A stretch of DNA of 64,000 nucleotides, taken from Microbacterium hydrocarbonoxydans. Lineage in GTDB: Bacteria > Actinomycetota > Actinomycetes > Actinomycetales > Microbacteriaceae. Each line of letters starts with the position of its first letter. The first letter of the stretch is position 1. Made by a program: the position numbers and the translations under genes. Positions 54,490 to 63,390 of this stretch are shown one piece after another. The DNA lies in assembly GCF_904831005.1 (NCBI RefSeq), contig NZ_LR882982.1, forward strand, positions 2,232,001 to 2,296,000, in the 5' to 3' direction. The notes under the pieces were generated by a model. It was not told where the DNA came from, did not search any database, and saw nothing but the letters and a program-made list of their open reading frames with translations.

Positions 54490-55281
54490 GTGACTGATCC
54501 TCAGCTGCCCCCGTCCGGAGCCGACCCCGCGAGCCCTCCTCCGTCTGACGGCCAGCCGCCGATCACTCCCCCGCCGTACGCGGCGCAGCCGCCCATGCAG
54601 CAGCCGCCGACTCCTCCTGCGCCGTCCCCCGCTCCGCCCTATTCCGGTGCGACCGCCCCCTCGGGCGGTCCCGGATACCCGGGCGGTCCTGCGTACCCCG
54701 TCGCATCCGCGTACCCTGTCGCACCCGCGTACCCCGATGCCCCCGCCTACTCCGGCGCCTCCGCGCCGCTGCCCTATCCCGGGGCACAGGTCGCTCCTCA
54801 GGCCGGCCCCGGCTACCAGGCAGCCCCGCCCGGCGCCTACCAGGTGCCCGTGGGCGGGTACGCGACCCCATCCGGCGCCTACGAGGTGAGGCCGCCCGCA
54901 CGCGAGAAGGGGTCGTCGCTGCTCGGCATCGTGGCTCTGGTGCTCGCGGTCGCGGCCACCGTCGTGATCCCGATCATCGGCGGCATCGTCGGATTCGAGA
55001 TCGGAACGCGTCTTCCGAGTGGCCTCGACACCAGCGAACCCGAGTTCCTGACGATCCTCTCCCCCGCTCGCGATCAGGTGCTGTGGGCCGAGATCGCGTT
55101 CTGGACCGGCACGGTGCTCGGCATCGCCGCGATCGTGCTCGGCATCGTCGCCATCCGCAAGAGGCGGGGTCGCGGCGCGGGGATCGCAGCGATCGTCGTC
55201 GCAGCGGTCGGTCCGATCATCTTCTGGATCGGGCTCGTGATCGCGCTGTCTGCGGGTACCGCATCCGGCTTCATGCCCTGA
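54490..55281 (+). CDS. Proline/tyrosine-rich membrane protein, DUF4190-like
   Basis: A 263-residue protein. Residues ~1-135 are Pro/Ala/Tyr/Gly-rich and include AYP-type repeats (AYPVASAYPVAPAYPDAPAY). The C-terminal ~120 residues have three hydrophobic segments (SLLGIVALVLAVAATVVIPI, WTGTVLGIAAIVLGIVAI, IAAIVVAAVGPIIFWIG) arranged like DUF4190 proteins. Role unknown; such low-complexity tails are common on actinobacterial envelope and division-associated proteins. Confidence 0.75.
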   Translation: MTDPQLPPSGADPASPPPSDGQPPITPPPYAAQPPMQQPPTPPAPSPAPPYSGATAPSGGPGYPGGPAYPVASAYPVAPAYPDAPAYSGASAPLPYPGAQVAPQAGPGYQAAPPGAYQVPVGGYATPSGAYEVRPPAREKGSSLLGIVALVLAVAATVVIPIIGGIVGFEIGTRLPSGLDTSEPEFLTILSPARDQVLWAEIAFWTGTVLGIAAIVLGIVAIRKRRGRGAGIAAIVVAAVGPIIFWIGLVIALSAGTASGFMP

Positions 55282-55321
55282 CCGTCGACACCTCAGACGG
55301 TCACACTGCCACGCGCCCCGC

Positions 55322-55903
55322 TCAGCGCGGCGCGTGGTGCTTCTGCTGAGCCGCCAGCAAGCCCTCGTCGACGAGCAGTTCGACGGCATCAGCGGCATCC
55401 GAGACGAGGATCGGCAGGTTGGCGCGTTCGTCCTTGCCGAACGGTGAGAGCACCCAATCGGCAGGGTCCTGGCGACCGATGGGCCGGCCGATGCCGACAC
55501 GCACGCGGGGGAACTCCGGGGTGGCGATCGCTCTCGCGATGTCGCGCACGCCGTTGTGCCCGCCGTGACCGCCGCCGACCTTGAGCTTGACGGTGTCGAA
55601 CGGGATGTCGAGCTCGTCGTGAACGACGATGATGCGCTCGGCGGGAACCGAGTAGAACCGCGCGAGCGCTGCCACCGGGGTTCCGGAGACGTTCATGAAC
55701 GTGTTCGGCTTGGCCAGCACCAGCTTGTCGCCCCCGGGCCGGAGCCAGGTCTCGATGACACGCGCGCCGCCCTTGTGCTCGCGGAATGTCTCGGAACGCC
55801 GTGCGGCGAGTTCATCGATCACCATCTGACCGACGTTGTGCCTCGTGGCCTCGTATCGCGGGCCGGGATTGCCGAGCCCCACCACCAGCCAGGTGGATGC
55901 CAT
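55322..55903 (-). CDS. pth: Peptidyl-tRNA hydrolase
   Basis: A 193-residue enzyme recycling tRNA from dropped-off peptidyl-tRNA. LVVGLGNPGPRYEATRHNVG carries catalytic His22, and LAKPNTFMN and VVHDELD give the other conserved Asn/Asp. GAGAGGAC is the ribosome binding site. Downstream of L25, a very common order in bacteria, though a terminator stands between them here. Confidence 0.96.
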   Translation of the reverse strand: MASTWLVVGLGNPGPRYEATRHNVGQMVIDELAARRSETFREHKGGARVIETWLRPGGDKLVLAKPNTFMNVSGTPVAALARFYSVPAERIIVVHDELDIPFDTVKLKVGGGHGGHNGVRDIARAIATPEFPRVRVGIGRPIGRQDPADWVLSPFGKDERANLPILVSDAADAVELLVDEGLLAAQQKHHAPR

Positions 55904-55941
55904 GCGGTCGTCCTCTCGGGTTCGGGTCTTGCGGCCCGGTC

Positions 55942-55947
55942 AGAATA
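55942..55947 (-). promoter_or_regulatory. Candidate -10 element of pth
   Basis: Minus-strand TATTCT lies just past the L25 terminator, about 38 bases before the pth ATG; no -35 match is seen. Confidence 0.4.
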
Positions 55948-55950
55948 CGA

Positions 55951-55983
55951 CAGAGGGGGCGCGATCTGCTCGCGCCCCCTCTG
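55951..55983 (-). terminator. Terminator after the L25 gene
   Basis: A perfect 14-bp stem (CAGAGGGGGCGCGA and complement) with a TCTGC loop, 34 bases beyond the L25 stop. Confidence 0.85.
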
Positions 55984-56017
55984 TGATGCAGTCAACTGAG
56001 TGCTGCGCCGGCGGAGA

Positions 56018-56629
56018 TCACTCCGCGGCGGCCTCCTCTGCAGAAGCCTCGGCTCCGGCGTCGGCAGCCTCGTCGGACTCGAGCGACTCTTCAGCCGGGA
56101 TCGAGATCGCGACGACGAGGGTCTCGGGGTCGCTGAGCAGCGACGAGCCCTTGGGCAGGGCGACGTCGGCGGCGGTGATGTGCGCGCCGTCTTCGAGACC
56201 CTCGACCGAGACCTCGACGTTCTGCGGCAGGTGCGTGGCCTCTGCCTCGATCGACAGCGTGTTCGCGTCCTGGTTCACGATGGTGCCGGGAGCCGACTCA
56301 CCGGTGACGATGACGGGAACGTCGATCGTGACCTTCTCGCCCTTCTTCACGACGAGCAGGTCGATGTGCTCGATGATCTGGTGCACGGGGTCCTTCTGGA
56401 CATCCTTGACCAGGGCGAGGTGGTTCTTGCCCTCGATGTCGAGCTCGAGCAGGGCGTTCGCACGACGGATGATGAGCGAGACCTGGTGGCCCGGCAGCGC
56501 GACGTGCACCGGGTCGGTGCCGTGACCGTACAGGACGGCGGGGATCTTGCCTGCAGCGCGGAGGCGGCGAGCGAAGCCCTTGCCGAAGTTCTCGCGAATC
56601 TCGGCCTGGACCTTGGTGTCTTCAGACAT
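56018..56629 (-). CDS. rplY: 50S ribosomal protein L25/general stress protein Ctc
   Basis: A 203-residue long-form L25 (CTC type): N-terminal 5S rRNA-binding domain (ENFGKGFARRLRAAGKIPAV and YGHG) then a TL5-like beta domain, ending in an acidic Ala/Glu tail (EEAAAE). The ATG at 56629 has AGGAG upstream and fits the family start. The frame is open for a further 100 codons upstream, but these residues have no L25 similarity. The leader from the candidate promoter at 56788-56793 would be about 155 bases. Confidence 0.95.
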   Translation of the reverse strand: MSEDTKVQAEIRENFGKGFARRLRAAGKIPAVLYGHGTDPVHVALPGHQVSLIIRRANALLELDIEGKNHLALVKDVQKDPVHQIIEHIDLLVVKKGEKVTIDVPVIVTGESAPGTIVNQDANTLSIEAEATHLPQNVEVSVEGLEDGAHITAADVALPKGSSLLSDPETLVVAISIPAEESLESDEAADAGAEASAEEAAAE

Positions 56630-56787
56630 GGGGTTCTCCTTCGGGGCACGCAGCGAGCAGCCGCGCGGTGGTCTATGGAACAGCTCTCGAACGCAGACAC
56701 GTGAAAGAAGCCACCGGGCTTGCTTCGCCGCGTCGATAACGGATTCGCGCGCACGCGCACTCATCCCTCGCCGAGGTACTCCCTTCA

Positions 56788-56811
56788 TGGTACCCGATGA
56801 CCCGATAGGCT
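56788..56811. promoter_or_regulatory. Divergent -10 elements for rplY (minus) and the small membrane protein (plus)
   Basis: Minus-strand TACCAT at 56793-56788 and plus-strand TAGGCT at 56806-56811. Confidence 0.4.
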
Positions 56812-56849
56812 GAAGACACCGTTCCCTCTCGCAGAACATGGAGTTCCTC

Positions 56850-56975
56850 ATGCTCGACGGCGTCTTCTTCTCGCACGCGATCGCCTGGCTCATCGGAGCC
56901 ATGACCCTCTGCGCCGCCGTCGCCACCTTCGGAGCCCTCTTCTCCCTCGGTCGCTCGGGCTACCGCAAGGACTGA
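56850..56975 (+). CDS. Small single-helix membrane protein, 41 residues
   Basis: An unlisted short gene. The ATG at 56850 is six bases after GGAG (56840-56843); an in-frame ATG four codons earlier is the alternative. The product has one hydrophobic helix (HAIAWLIGAMTLCAAVATFG) and a basic C-terminal end (SLGRSGYRKD), so the C-terminus is probably cytoplasmic. Nearly every third codon position is G or C, like neighbouring genes. TAGGCT 38 bases upstream could be its promoter. No function can be assigned. Confidence 0.6.
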   Translation: MLDGVFFSHAIAWLIGAMTLCAAVATFGALFSLGRSGYRKD

Positions 56976-57051
56976 TCCCCGACCGCGTTGGTCGTTCGCC
57001 CGTCGGTCCGCCGTCGGGCGTCACACGCGACCGCGCCCCGAGCACCCGCGA

Positions 57052-57057
57052 TATCCT
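57052..57057 (+). promoter_or_regulatory. Candidate -10 element of gnd
   Basis: TATCCT lies 36 bases before the GTG at 57094, which also has AGGAG at six bases: a leadered promoter. Confidence 0.45.
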
Positions 57058-57093
57058 GAGAGCATCCCCTTCTTCTCGATCTAGGAGCCATCT

Positions 57094-58542
57094 GTGCCCG
57101 AAGCATCAGCGAACATCGGAGTCGTCGGACTCGCCGTCATGGGTTCGAACCTCGCCCGCAACCTCGCCAGCCGCGAGGGCAACACGGTGGCGATCTTCAA
57201 CCGCAGCTACGAGAAGACCGAGACCCTCGTCTCCGATCATCCTGAGGCGGGCTTCATCCCCGCTGCGACCTACCAGGAGTTCGCAGACTCGCTGCAGAAG
57301 CCGCGCACCGCGATCATCATGGTCAAGGCCGGCGGCCCGACCGACGCCGTGATCGACTCGCTGGTCGAGGTCTTCGAGCCCGGCGACATCATCGTCGACG
57401 GAGGCAACGCGTACTTCCCCGACACGATCCGCCGCGAGAAGGCAGTTCGCGAGACGGGCATCAACTTCGTCGGCGCCGGCATCTCGGGTGGCGAAGAGGG
57501 CGCTCTCACCGGCCCGTCGATCATGCCCGGCGGCTCGGACGAGTCGTGGATCACCCTCGGCCCGATCCTCAAGTCGATCGCCGCGATCGCGGAGGGCGAG
57601 CCCTGTGTGACGCACGTCGGTCACGACGGCGCCGGACACTTCGTCAAGATGGTGCACAACGGCATCGAGTACGCCGACATGCAGCTGATCGCCGAGGCCT
57701 ATGACCTCATCCGTCGCGGCACGGGCAAGTCCCCCGCCGAGATCGCCGAGATCTTCGCCGAGTGGAACAAGGGCGAGCTCGAGTCGTACCTGATCGAGAT
57801 CACCGCCGAGGTGCTGCGTCAGGTGGATGCCGAGACCGGCAAGCCGCTCGTCGACGTCATCCTCGACCAGGCGGGCGCCAAGGGCACCGGCGCGTGGACC
57901 GTGCAGACCGCACTGTCGCTCGGCGTCCCGGTCTCCGGCATCGCCGAGGCCACCTTCGCCCGCTCGCTGTCGTCGCACCCCGAGCAGCGCGAGGTCGCCG
58001 CGTCGCTGCCCGGCCCCGACGAGGAGTTCACCGTCACCGACGAGGCCGCGTTCATCGAAGACGTCCGCCTCGCTCTCTACGCCTCGAAGATCGTCGCGTA
58101 CTCGCAGGGCTTCGACGAGATCCGCGCGGGCGCTGCCGAGTACGGGTGGAACATCGACCTCGGCGCGATCAGCAAGATCTGGCGCGGCGGCTGCATCATC
58201 CGCGCGCAGTTCCTCAACCGCATCGCCGACGCGTACGCCGCAGAGCCGGGCCTGCCCGTGCTGCTGACGGCGCCGTACTTCACCGAGGCGATCACGCGCG
58301 CGCAGGCGCCGTGGCGTCGCGTCGTGGTCGCGGCAGCCCAGGCCGGCATCCCCGCGCCGGCGTTCTCGTCGTCGCTGTCGTACTACGACGGCATCCGCGC
58401 CGACCGCCTCCCCGCGGCCCTCGTGCAGGGCCAGCGCGACTTCTTCGGTGCGCACACCTACAAGCGCATCGACAAGCCGGGCACCTTCCACACGCAGTGG
58501 TCGGGCGACCGCACCGAGATCGAAGCCGAAGACACGCACTGA
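57094..58542 (+). CDS. gnd: 6-phosphogluconate dehydrogenase, decarboxylating (NADP-type)
   Basis: A 482-residue pentose phosphate pathway enzyme giving ribulose-5-phosphate, CO2 and NADPH. The N-terminal IGVVGLAVMGSNLARNLA binds NADP (NRSYEKT follows the second strand); GAGISGGEEGA and HFVKMVHNGIEYADMQ are the substrate signatures with catalytic lysine. Full length for the long, dimeric class. Confidence 0.96.
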   Translation: MPEASANIGVVGLAVMGSNLARNLASREGNTVAIFNRSYEKTETLVSDHPEAGFIPAATYQEFADSLQKPRTAIIMVKAGGPTDAVIDSLVEVFEPGDIIVDGGNAYFPDTIRREKAVRETGINFVGAGISGGEEGALTGPSIMPGGSDESWITLGPILKSIAAIAEGEPCVTHVGHDGAGHFVKMVHNGIEYADMQLIAEAYDLIRRGTGKSPAEIAEIFAEWNKGELESYLIEITAEVLRQVDAETGKPLVDVILDQAGAKGTGAWTVQTALSLGVPVSGIAEATFARSLSSHPEQREVAASLPGPDEEFTVTDEAAFIEDVRLALYASKIVAYSQGFDEIRAGAAEYGWNIDLGAISKIWRGGCIIRAQFLNRIADAYAAEPGLPVLLTAPYFTEAITRAQAPWRRVVVAAAQAGIPAPAFSSSLSYYDGIRADRLPAALVQGQRDFFGAHTYKRIDKPGTFHTQWSGDRTEIEAEDTH

Positions 58543-58558
58543 GCGCAGTCCGACGCGT

Positions 58559-58594
58559 GACGAAGGCCCCGGCGATTACGCCGGGGCCTTCGTC
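58559..58594 (+). terminator. Terminator of gnd
   Basis: A perfect 16-bp stem (GACGAAGGCCCCGGCG and complement) with a four-base ATTA loop, starting 16 bases after the stop. Confidence 0.9.
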
Positions 58595-58680
58595 GATCCT
58601 CACCGGGCGATGTACCCGCTCCCAGCAGACGCATAGCGCTCTCCATAGAAACCCCATAGGTGATTCCGCAGAATGGAGTC

Positions 58681-59409
58681 ATGAGCACCGACCTTCCCGA
58701 ACTGCGCCGCCCCGACGGCTCGCCCCTGCGCATCCTGGCCGTGGACGACGAGCAGATGCTCACCGATCTGCTCGCGATGGCCCTGCGGATGGAGGGCTGG
58801 GAGGTGCGCACCGCGTCGTCCGGCCTCGAAGCGCTCCAGGTCGCCCGTGACTTCGAACCCGACGCGCTCGTACTCGACATCATGATGCCCGACCTCGACG
58901 GCATGGCGGTGCTTCGTCGCCTGCGCGAATCGGGCAGCCTGGTTCCCGTGCTCTTCCTGACGGCGAAGGATGCCGTGGGCGACCGCGTCGCGGGTCTCAC
59001 CGCCGGCGGCGACGACTACGTCACCAAGCCGTTCAGCCTCGAAGAGGTCATCGCGCGGCTGCGCGCGATCATCCGGCGAACCGGACACGCGACCGCCGAC
59101 GACGGTCAGTCGATCCTGCGCGTCGCCGACCTGACCCTGAACGAGGACAGCCACGAGGTCATGCGCGACGGCACCGAAATCGAATTGACCGCGACCGAGT
59201 TCGAACTGCTCCGCTATCTCATGCGCAACGAGCGCAGAGTGCTGTCGAAGGCGCAGATCCTCGACCGCGTCTGGAGCTACGACTTCGGCGGAAAGTCCTC
59301 GGTCGTCGAGCTGTACATCTCGTACCTCCGCAAGAAGATCGATGCCGGACGCACTCCGCTCCTGCACACCGTGCGCGGCGTCGGCTACATGATCAAGGCG
59401 CCCCAGTGA
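58681..59409 (+). CDS. OmpR/PhoB family response regulator
   Basis: A 242-residue regulator. Receiver: ILAVDDEQM pocket, phospho-acceptor Asp66 in LVLDIMMPDLDG, lysine in VTKPFSLEE. The C-terminal winged helix (TATEFELLRYLMRNERRVLS to YLRKKID) binds DNA. The ATG at 58681 fits the CAGAAT hexamer six bases upstream; seven extra upstream codons lack support. Its stop overlaps the GTG start of the kinase (GTGA). Confidence 0.95.
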   Translation: MSTDLPELRRPDGSPLRILAVDDEQMLTDLLAMALRMEGWEVRTASSGLEALQVARDFEPDALVLDIMMPDLDGMAVLRRLRESGSLVPVLFLTAKDAVGDRVAGLTAGGDDYVTKPFSLEEVIARLRAIIRRTGHATADDGQSILRVADLTLNEDSHEVMRDGTEIELTATEFELLRYLMRNERRVLSKAQILDRVWSYDFGGKSSVVELYISYLRKKIDAGRTPLLHTVRGVGYMIKAPQ

Positions 59410-60923
59410 GCTCACCGAGGATGGCGGGGCGCCCGATGAGCCTGCAGACACGGCTGATGACAGCGGTGATCGGTTTCGTCTCGCTCATCCTCGTGATCGT
59501 CGCGGTCATCACGAGCGCACTGCTGGGGGGGACTCTCGAGCAGCAGCTCCAAGACCGGGTGACCAACTACTCCACTCAGGTCACCCAGGTGGTCGGCGGT
59601 GTCCCGGCGAAGTATGCCGACGTCGACGCCATCTTCGAGGGCCAGGGCTCTCGGGTTCCCCCGGGCATCCTGATGGCCGTGTCGAGCACCGCTGGAGGCA
59701 CGAGCGGCGTGGTTTTCCCCGACACCAAGGGCGAGCTGAGCGGGGTGTCGCAGCCGCTGACCAGCGCTGATCTCGAGCGGATCGACACGGCGCTCGACGG
59801 GCGTCGCGTGGGCACGGTGACCCTCGACGACTTCGGCTCCTACCTCGTGGTCGTGCAGCAGGCGCCCAACGGTGTGAACGTGGTCACGGGGCTCCCGCGC
59901 ACCGACATCCAGAATCAGCTGACCACCCTTCTCACCGTCATCGTGCTCGCGACGCTCGGCGGGCTGATCCTTCTCGCGCTGACGACCGCCATCACCATCA
60001 GGGTGGGTCTCAGGCCGCTGCGTGCGGTCGCCGCCACTGCGACACGAGTGGCGAACCAGCCGCTCGACCGCGGCGAGGTGCAGATCACCGAGCGGGTGCC
60101 GTCGGCCGAAGCAGACCCGCGCACGGAGACGGGACTCGTCGGCGCATCGCTGAACACGCTGCTCGACCACGTGAACGCCTCGCTGGCGGCGCGCCAGAAG
60201 AACGAGGAGCGGATGCGACGCTTCGTCGCCGATGCGAGCCATGAGCTGCGCACACCCCTCTCATCGATCCGCGGATACTCGGAGCTGTCGCTGCGCGCGC
60301 TGAAGCAGCAGGGCGCCGAAGCGGCCATCGAGAGCACCACGACATCGCTCGAGCGCATCCAGGCGCAGTCGCTGCGCATGACCCGCCTCGTCGAGGATCT
60401 TCTGCTGCTGGCACGGCTCGACGAGGGTCGCGAGCTCGTGCACGGCACCGTCGACCTCACTCAGTTGGCGCTCGAGGGGCTGTCCGACGCCCGCCCGACC
60501 GCGGTCGATCACCACTGGAACATCGATGTACCCGACGAGCCGATCGTGATCATGGGCGACGCGGGTCGCCTGCATCAGGTGCTCGCCAACCTGCTCGCGA
60601 ACGCCCGCACCCACACTCCGCCGGGCACGTCGATCACGCTGCGAGTGAACCGCGAGGGCGACGACGCGGTCATCAGCGTGCACGATGACGGCCCAGGCAT
60701 CGATCCGGCGGTGCGAGACGAGCTCTTCGCCCGCTTCGCACGAGGCGACAGCTCGCGTGCCCGGCAGACCGGGGGCACGGGACTCGGACTCGCCATCGCG
60801 AAGGCGATCGTCGAAGGGCACGGCGGAGAGATCTCCGTGGCGAGCGAGCCGGGTGACACGACCTTCGCCGTGCGCCTGCCGGTGAACCCCGCAGGTGCCT
60901 CGGATCAGTCGGGTGCTCAGTAG
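59406..60923 (+). CDS. EnvZ-type sensor histidine kinase
   Basis: A 505-residue kinase: helix at ~18-42, an extracytoplasmic sensor of ~130 residues, second helix at ~175-200, HAMP domain, HisKA with DASHELRTPLSSIRGYSEL (His279) and HATPase with NLLANARTHTPPG, DDGPGID and GTGLGLAIAKAIVEGHGG. Pairs with the regulator upstream. Its 3' end overlaps the convergent flavin-operon gene by seven bases. Stimulus unknown. Confidence 0.94.
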   Translation: MSSPRMAGRPMSLQTRLMTAVIGFVSLILVIVAVITSALLGGTLEQQLQDRVTNYSTQVTQVVGGVPAKYADVDAIFEGQGSRVPPGILMAVSSTAGGTSGVVFPDTKGELSGVSQPLTSADLERIDTALDGRRVGTVTLDDFGSYLVVVQQAPNGVNVVTGLPRTDIQNQLTTLLTVIVLATLGGLILLALTTAITIRVGLRPLRAVAATATRVANQPLDRGEVQITERVPSAEADPRTETGLVGASLNTLLDHVNASLAARQKNEERMRRFVADASHELRTPLSSIRGYSELSLRALKQQGAEAAIESTTTSLERIQAQSLRMTRLVEDLLLLARLDEGRELVHGTVDLTQLALEGLSDARPTAVDHHWNIDVPDEPIVIMGDAGRLHQVLANLLANARTHTPPGTSITLRVNREGDDAVISVHDDGPGIDPAVRDELFARFARGDSSRARQTGGTGLGLAIAKAIVEGHGGEISVASEPGDTTFAVRLPVNPAGASDQSGAQ

Positions 60924-62491
60924 CCGGCGAACGCGTCGGTCGTGAGTGTGCGGGCCTTCTGCAGCGCGGGTGCGAGGTCCGCGATCAACCGCGGGGGGCC
61001 GGAGATGTATGCGTGACGTGATGCGAGGTCGGGGACGAACCGCTCGAGTTCCCGAGCGTCGAGCCGCGCCCCCTGCGCCCACGACCAGTGGTCAGGAAGA
61101 CGTGTCGGCTCGTCGCGGGTGAAGGCGATCACTCGGGCTCCGGCGGCTGCGATCTCGTCGCGGAAGGCCAGCTCCGAGCTGTCGGAGGCGACGTAGACCA
61201 GCACGACATCGCGGTGCTGACCGGTCGCCTGCAGCTGGCGGAGCTGAGATACGAACGGTGTGACGCCGATGCCCGCGGCCACCATCAGCACCGGGGCCTC
61301 GGATCTCGGAAGCAGGAAGTCTCCCCAGGTGCCGGTGACGGCCAGAGTCGCACCGGGCTCGGCGGCCGCGAGGGCACGCTTGTAGCTCGACGGATGCTTC
61401 TGATCCCCATCCTTGTATGCGATGCGCAGCGTCGGCAGGTCTGCCGGCGCAGACACGATGCTGAACTCGCGCCGAGTGCCACGAGCGTCCGGCCGACTGT
61501 GCGGCACATCGAGCTCGAGGTACTGACCTGCGAGGAACCGCACCTTCCCCTTCGCGCGGAACGTGAGCTCCTGCGCGGTCGGAGTGATGAACTCCCGCTT
61601 CTCGAGGACGAGACGCACGGAACCCCGCAGCGCGAAGGCGAAGGCGAGCAGGTTGCCGACCAGCAGGGCGCGCTCCTGGCCGAGAGTGAAGAGTCCGCCG
61701 ACGGCGATGGGCCAGCCTGCGAGGACGCCGACGAGAGCGGCGACGGAGAACTGCTGCCAGCGCCTCGGAGGAAGGGTCAGCGGCTCGGAGAGCATGAAGG
61801 CACCGAGGAACAGGAAGGGCGACTGCAGCAGTGCGAACGAGAACGCGGATGCGAGGTCGAAGTCGATCGAGAACTCCTGCGCCTGAACGGCCTGTCGCCC
61901 GACCGACACCAGCACCGCGACGAGGAGGAACGTCGCCACGACGCGCACCTTCTCGGTGCGCCACAGCACCGCGAGGCCGAGGACGAGCACCGGAAGGAAC
62001 ATCGACGGCGTGCCGACCCACCACGACGATGATGTGCCGAGCCACTCGAACGCGCCGAAGGAGCCGAGGATCGACACGACGGCGGCGCCGAATGCGGCCG
62101 GATTGAGGATATGCCGTCCTCTCCACGCGATCAGATACTTCGACAGGCTCGCCACCGCACCGGCGATCGCGAGGCCGAGCAGCGCCAGCGGCTCGGTACC
62201 GGGGCGCAGGACGAACAGCAGGATCAGCGCTGTGACGAGAGAGGACTCGATCCGCCACGGCAGTCGCAGCACGCGCTGCGCCCCCGCATCCACGGCAGAG
62301 ATCACCAGCGCGAGCACCACGAACGACGCGAGTATCTCGATCGGTGTCGGCGAGACGATGACCCCGAGCGACGAGAGCACGACAGCGATGATCGCCAGCG
62401 TGAGCAGCGAGAACAGCACCAGACGGTACATCGAGATGCCGCCGAGGAGCGCGAGGACGCGTTGCCGCATGGCGGTGAAGGAGGTGATCAC
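60917..62491 (-). CDS. RnfD/NqrB-like membrane domain fused to ferredoxin-NADP reductase-like domain
   Basis: A 524-residue fusion. Residues ~15-300 contain about nine to ten helices resembling RnfD/NqrB-type flavin-site membrane subunits (GRHILNPAAFGAAVVSILG region). Residues ~305-524 are a ferredoxin-reductase module: FAD motif RREFSIVSAP, NAD(P) motif VLMVAAGIGVTPFVSQLRQL, and the end AYISGPPRLI. It likely moves electrons from cytosolic NAD(P)H across the membrane to the flavinylated lipoprotein encoded two genes upstream. The start is a GTG at 62491; an ATG seven codons in is possible. Last gene of the three-gene operon. Confidence 0.82.
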   Translation of the reverse strand: MITSFTAMRQRVLALLGGISMYRLVLFSLLTLAIIAVVLSSLGVIVSPTPIEILASFVVLALVISAVDAGAQRVLRLPWRIESSLVTALILLFVLRPGTEPLALLGLAIAGAVASLSKYLIAWRGRHILNPAAFGAAVVSILGSFGAFEWLGTSSSWWVGTPSMFLPVLVLGLAVLWRTEKVRVVATFLLVAVLVSVGRQAVQAQEFSIDFDLASAFSFALLQSPFLFLGAFMLSEPLTLPPRRWQQFSVAALVGVLAGWPIAVGGLFTLGQERALLVGNLLAFAFALRGSVRLVLEKREFITPTAQELTFRAKGKVRFLAGQYLELDVPHSRPDARGTRREFSIVSAPADLPTLRIAYKDGDQKHPSSYKRALAAAEPGATLAVTGTWGDFLLPRSEAPVLMVAAGIGVTPFVSQLRQLQATGQHRDVVLVYVASDSSELAFRDEIAAAGARVIAFTRDEPTRLPDHWSWAQGARLDARELERFVPDLASRHAYISGPPRLIADLAPALQKARTLTTDAFAGY

Positions 62492-62518
62492 TGTTCCACT
62501 CTTCCGTAATCCTGCGCC

Positions 62519-63373
62519 TCAGCGGCGCGTGAACAATTCGGCAGGGCATCCGGGTGAGCGCTCGATGCGCCCGTCGGTCGTCATCCGCACCCAGTGCACG
62601 TCCCACGACGCCGCGAGCTCCGGGCCGCCGTCGAAGAACAGGGCGGTGGCCACCGCATCCGCTCGCATCGCGTGGGACGAGATCGCCCACGTCGCAGCCC
62701 ACGTGCGCACCGGAACGCCGGTGCGCGCGTCGAGCACGTGGTGCAGGCCGTCACCCCACGCGCGGCGGTTGACGGCCGACGCGCACAGTGCGGCATCCTG
62801 CAGCTCGACCACCCCGATGGCCTTCGTCGAGTCGTACGGATGCTCGAGGCCGACGCGAACGGCCGCGCCGCGCGCGCGCATGTCTCCCCCTGCGTCGACG
62901 ACGAGATCGCCCGGCACCGCGACGAGTGCATCGACCACGAGGTCGACGAGACGTCCTTTGCCGAGCGCGCCGACGTCGATGGTCGAGGGGACCGCCGCCG
63001 TCACCCCGCTCTCCGACCACTCGAGCCGCTCGGCCCACTCGCGCGGAGCAGCCACCGGAGAGCGCGGGACGAGCGAGTACTGCGCGTCGTAGCCGAGTGC
63101 GTCGAGACTGTCCCCGACCAGCGGGTTCACCGCGCCCGAGGTCGCTCGGGCAAGATCGCGATAGGCGTCGAGCATGGGTCGGGCGTCGCTCGAGGCGATG
63201 GTCCCGCCGAGTCGTCCGACCGCGGTGACCGCGGAGTCTTCGCGGAACCGCGACCATTCGCGATCGAAGCGCTCGATCTCCGCGCCCACGAGGTCTCGCT
63301 CGTGCGGCCCCAACTCGTGCGCCGTCTCGATCTCCCAGCGGGTGCCGATCGCGTCGAGACGCCAGATCGCCAT
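62519..63373 (-). CDS. apbE: FAD:protein FMN transferase (ApbE family)
   Basis: A 284-residue flavin transferase that attaches FMN covalently to a Ser/Thr of extracytoplasmic FMN-binding domains. LVVDAGGDMRARG and the metal-site DARTGVPVRTWAATWAISSH with MRADAVATALFF are the ApbE elements. No clear signal peptide is visible, so it may act in the cytoplasm before export or by an unrecognised route. Seventeen bases separate it from its probable substrate gene upstream. Confidence 0.9.
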   Translation of the reverse strand: MAIWRLDAIGTRWEIETAHELGPHERDLVGAEIERFDREWSRFREDSAVTAVGRLGGTIASSDARPMLDAYRDLARATSGAVNPLVGDSLDALGYDAQYSLVPRSPVAAPREWAERLEWSESGVTAAVPSTIDVGALGKGRLVDLVVDALVAVPGDLVVDAGGDMRARGAAVRVGLEHPYDSTKAIGVVELQDAALCASAVNRRAWGDGLHHVLDARTGVPVRTWAATWAISSHAMRADAVATALFFDGGPELAASWDVHWVRMTTDGRIERSPGCPAELFTRR

Positions 63374-63390
63374 GGTGCCGGCTCAGGCGC

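Noticed and set aside
56630..56926. N-terminal extension of ribosomal protein L25 by about 100 residues
   Set aside because: The frame is open, but the extra residues show no L25 similarity and the ATG at 56629 has a good ribosome binding site and the standard family N-terminus.
62477..62500. Plus-strand gene start suggested by a perfect AAGGAGGTGATC
   Set aside because: No ATG, GTG or TTG at a usable distance opens a coding-like frame, and the region is clearly coding on the minus strand.
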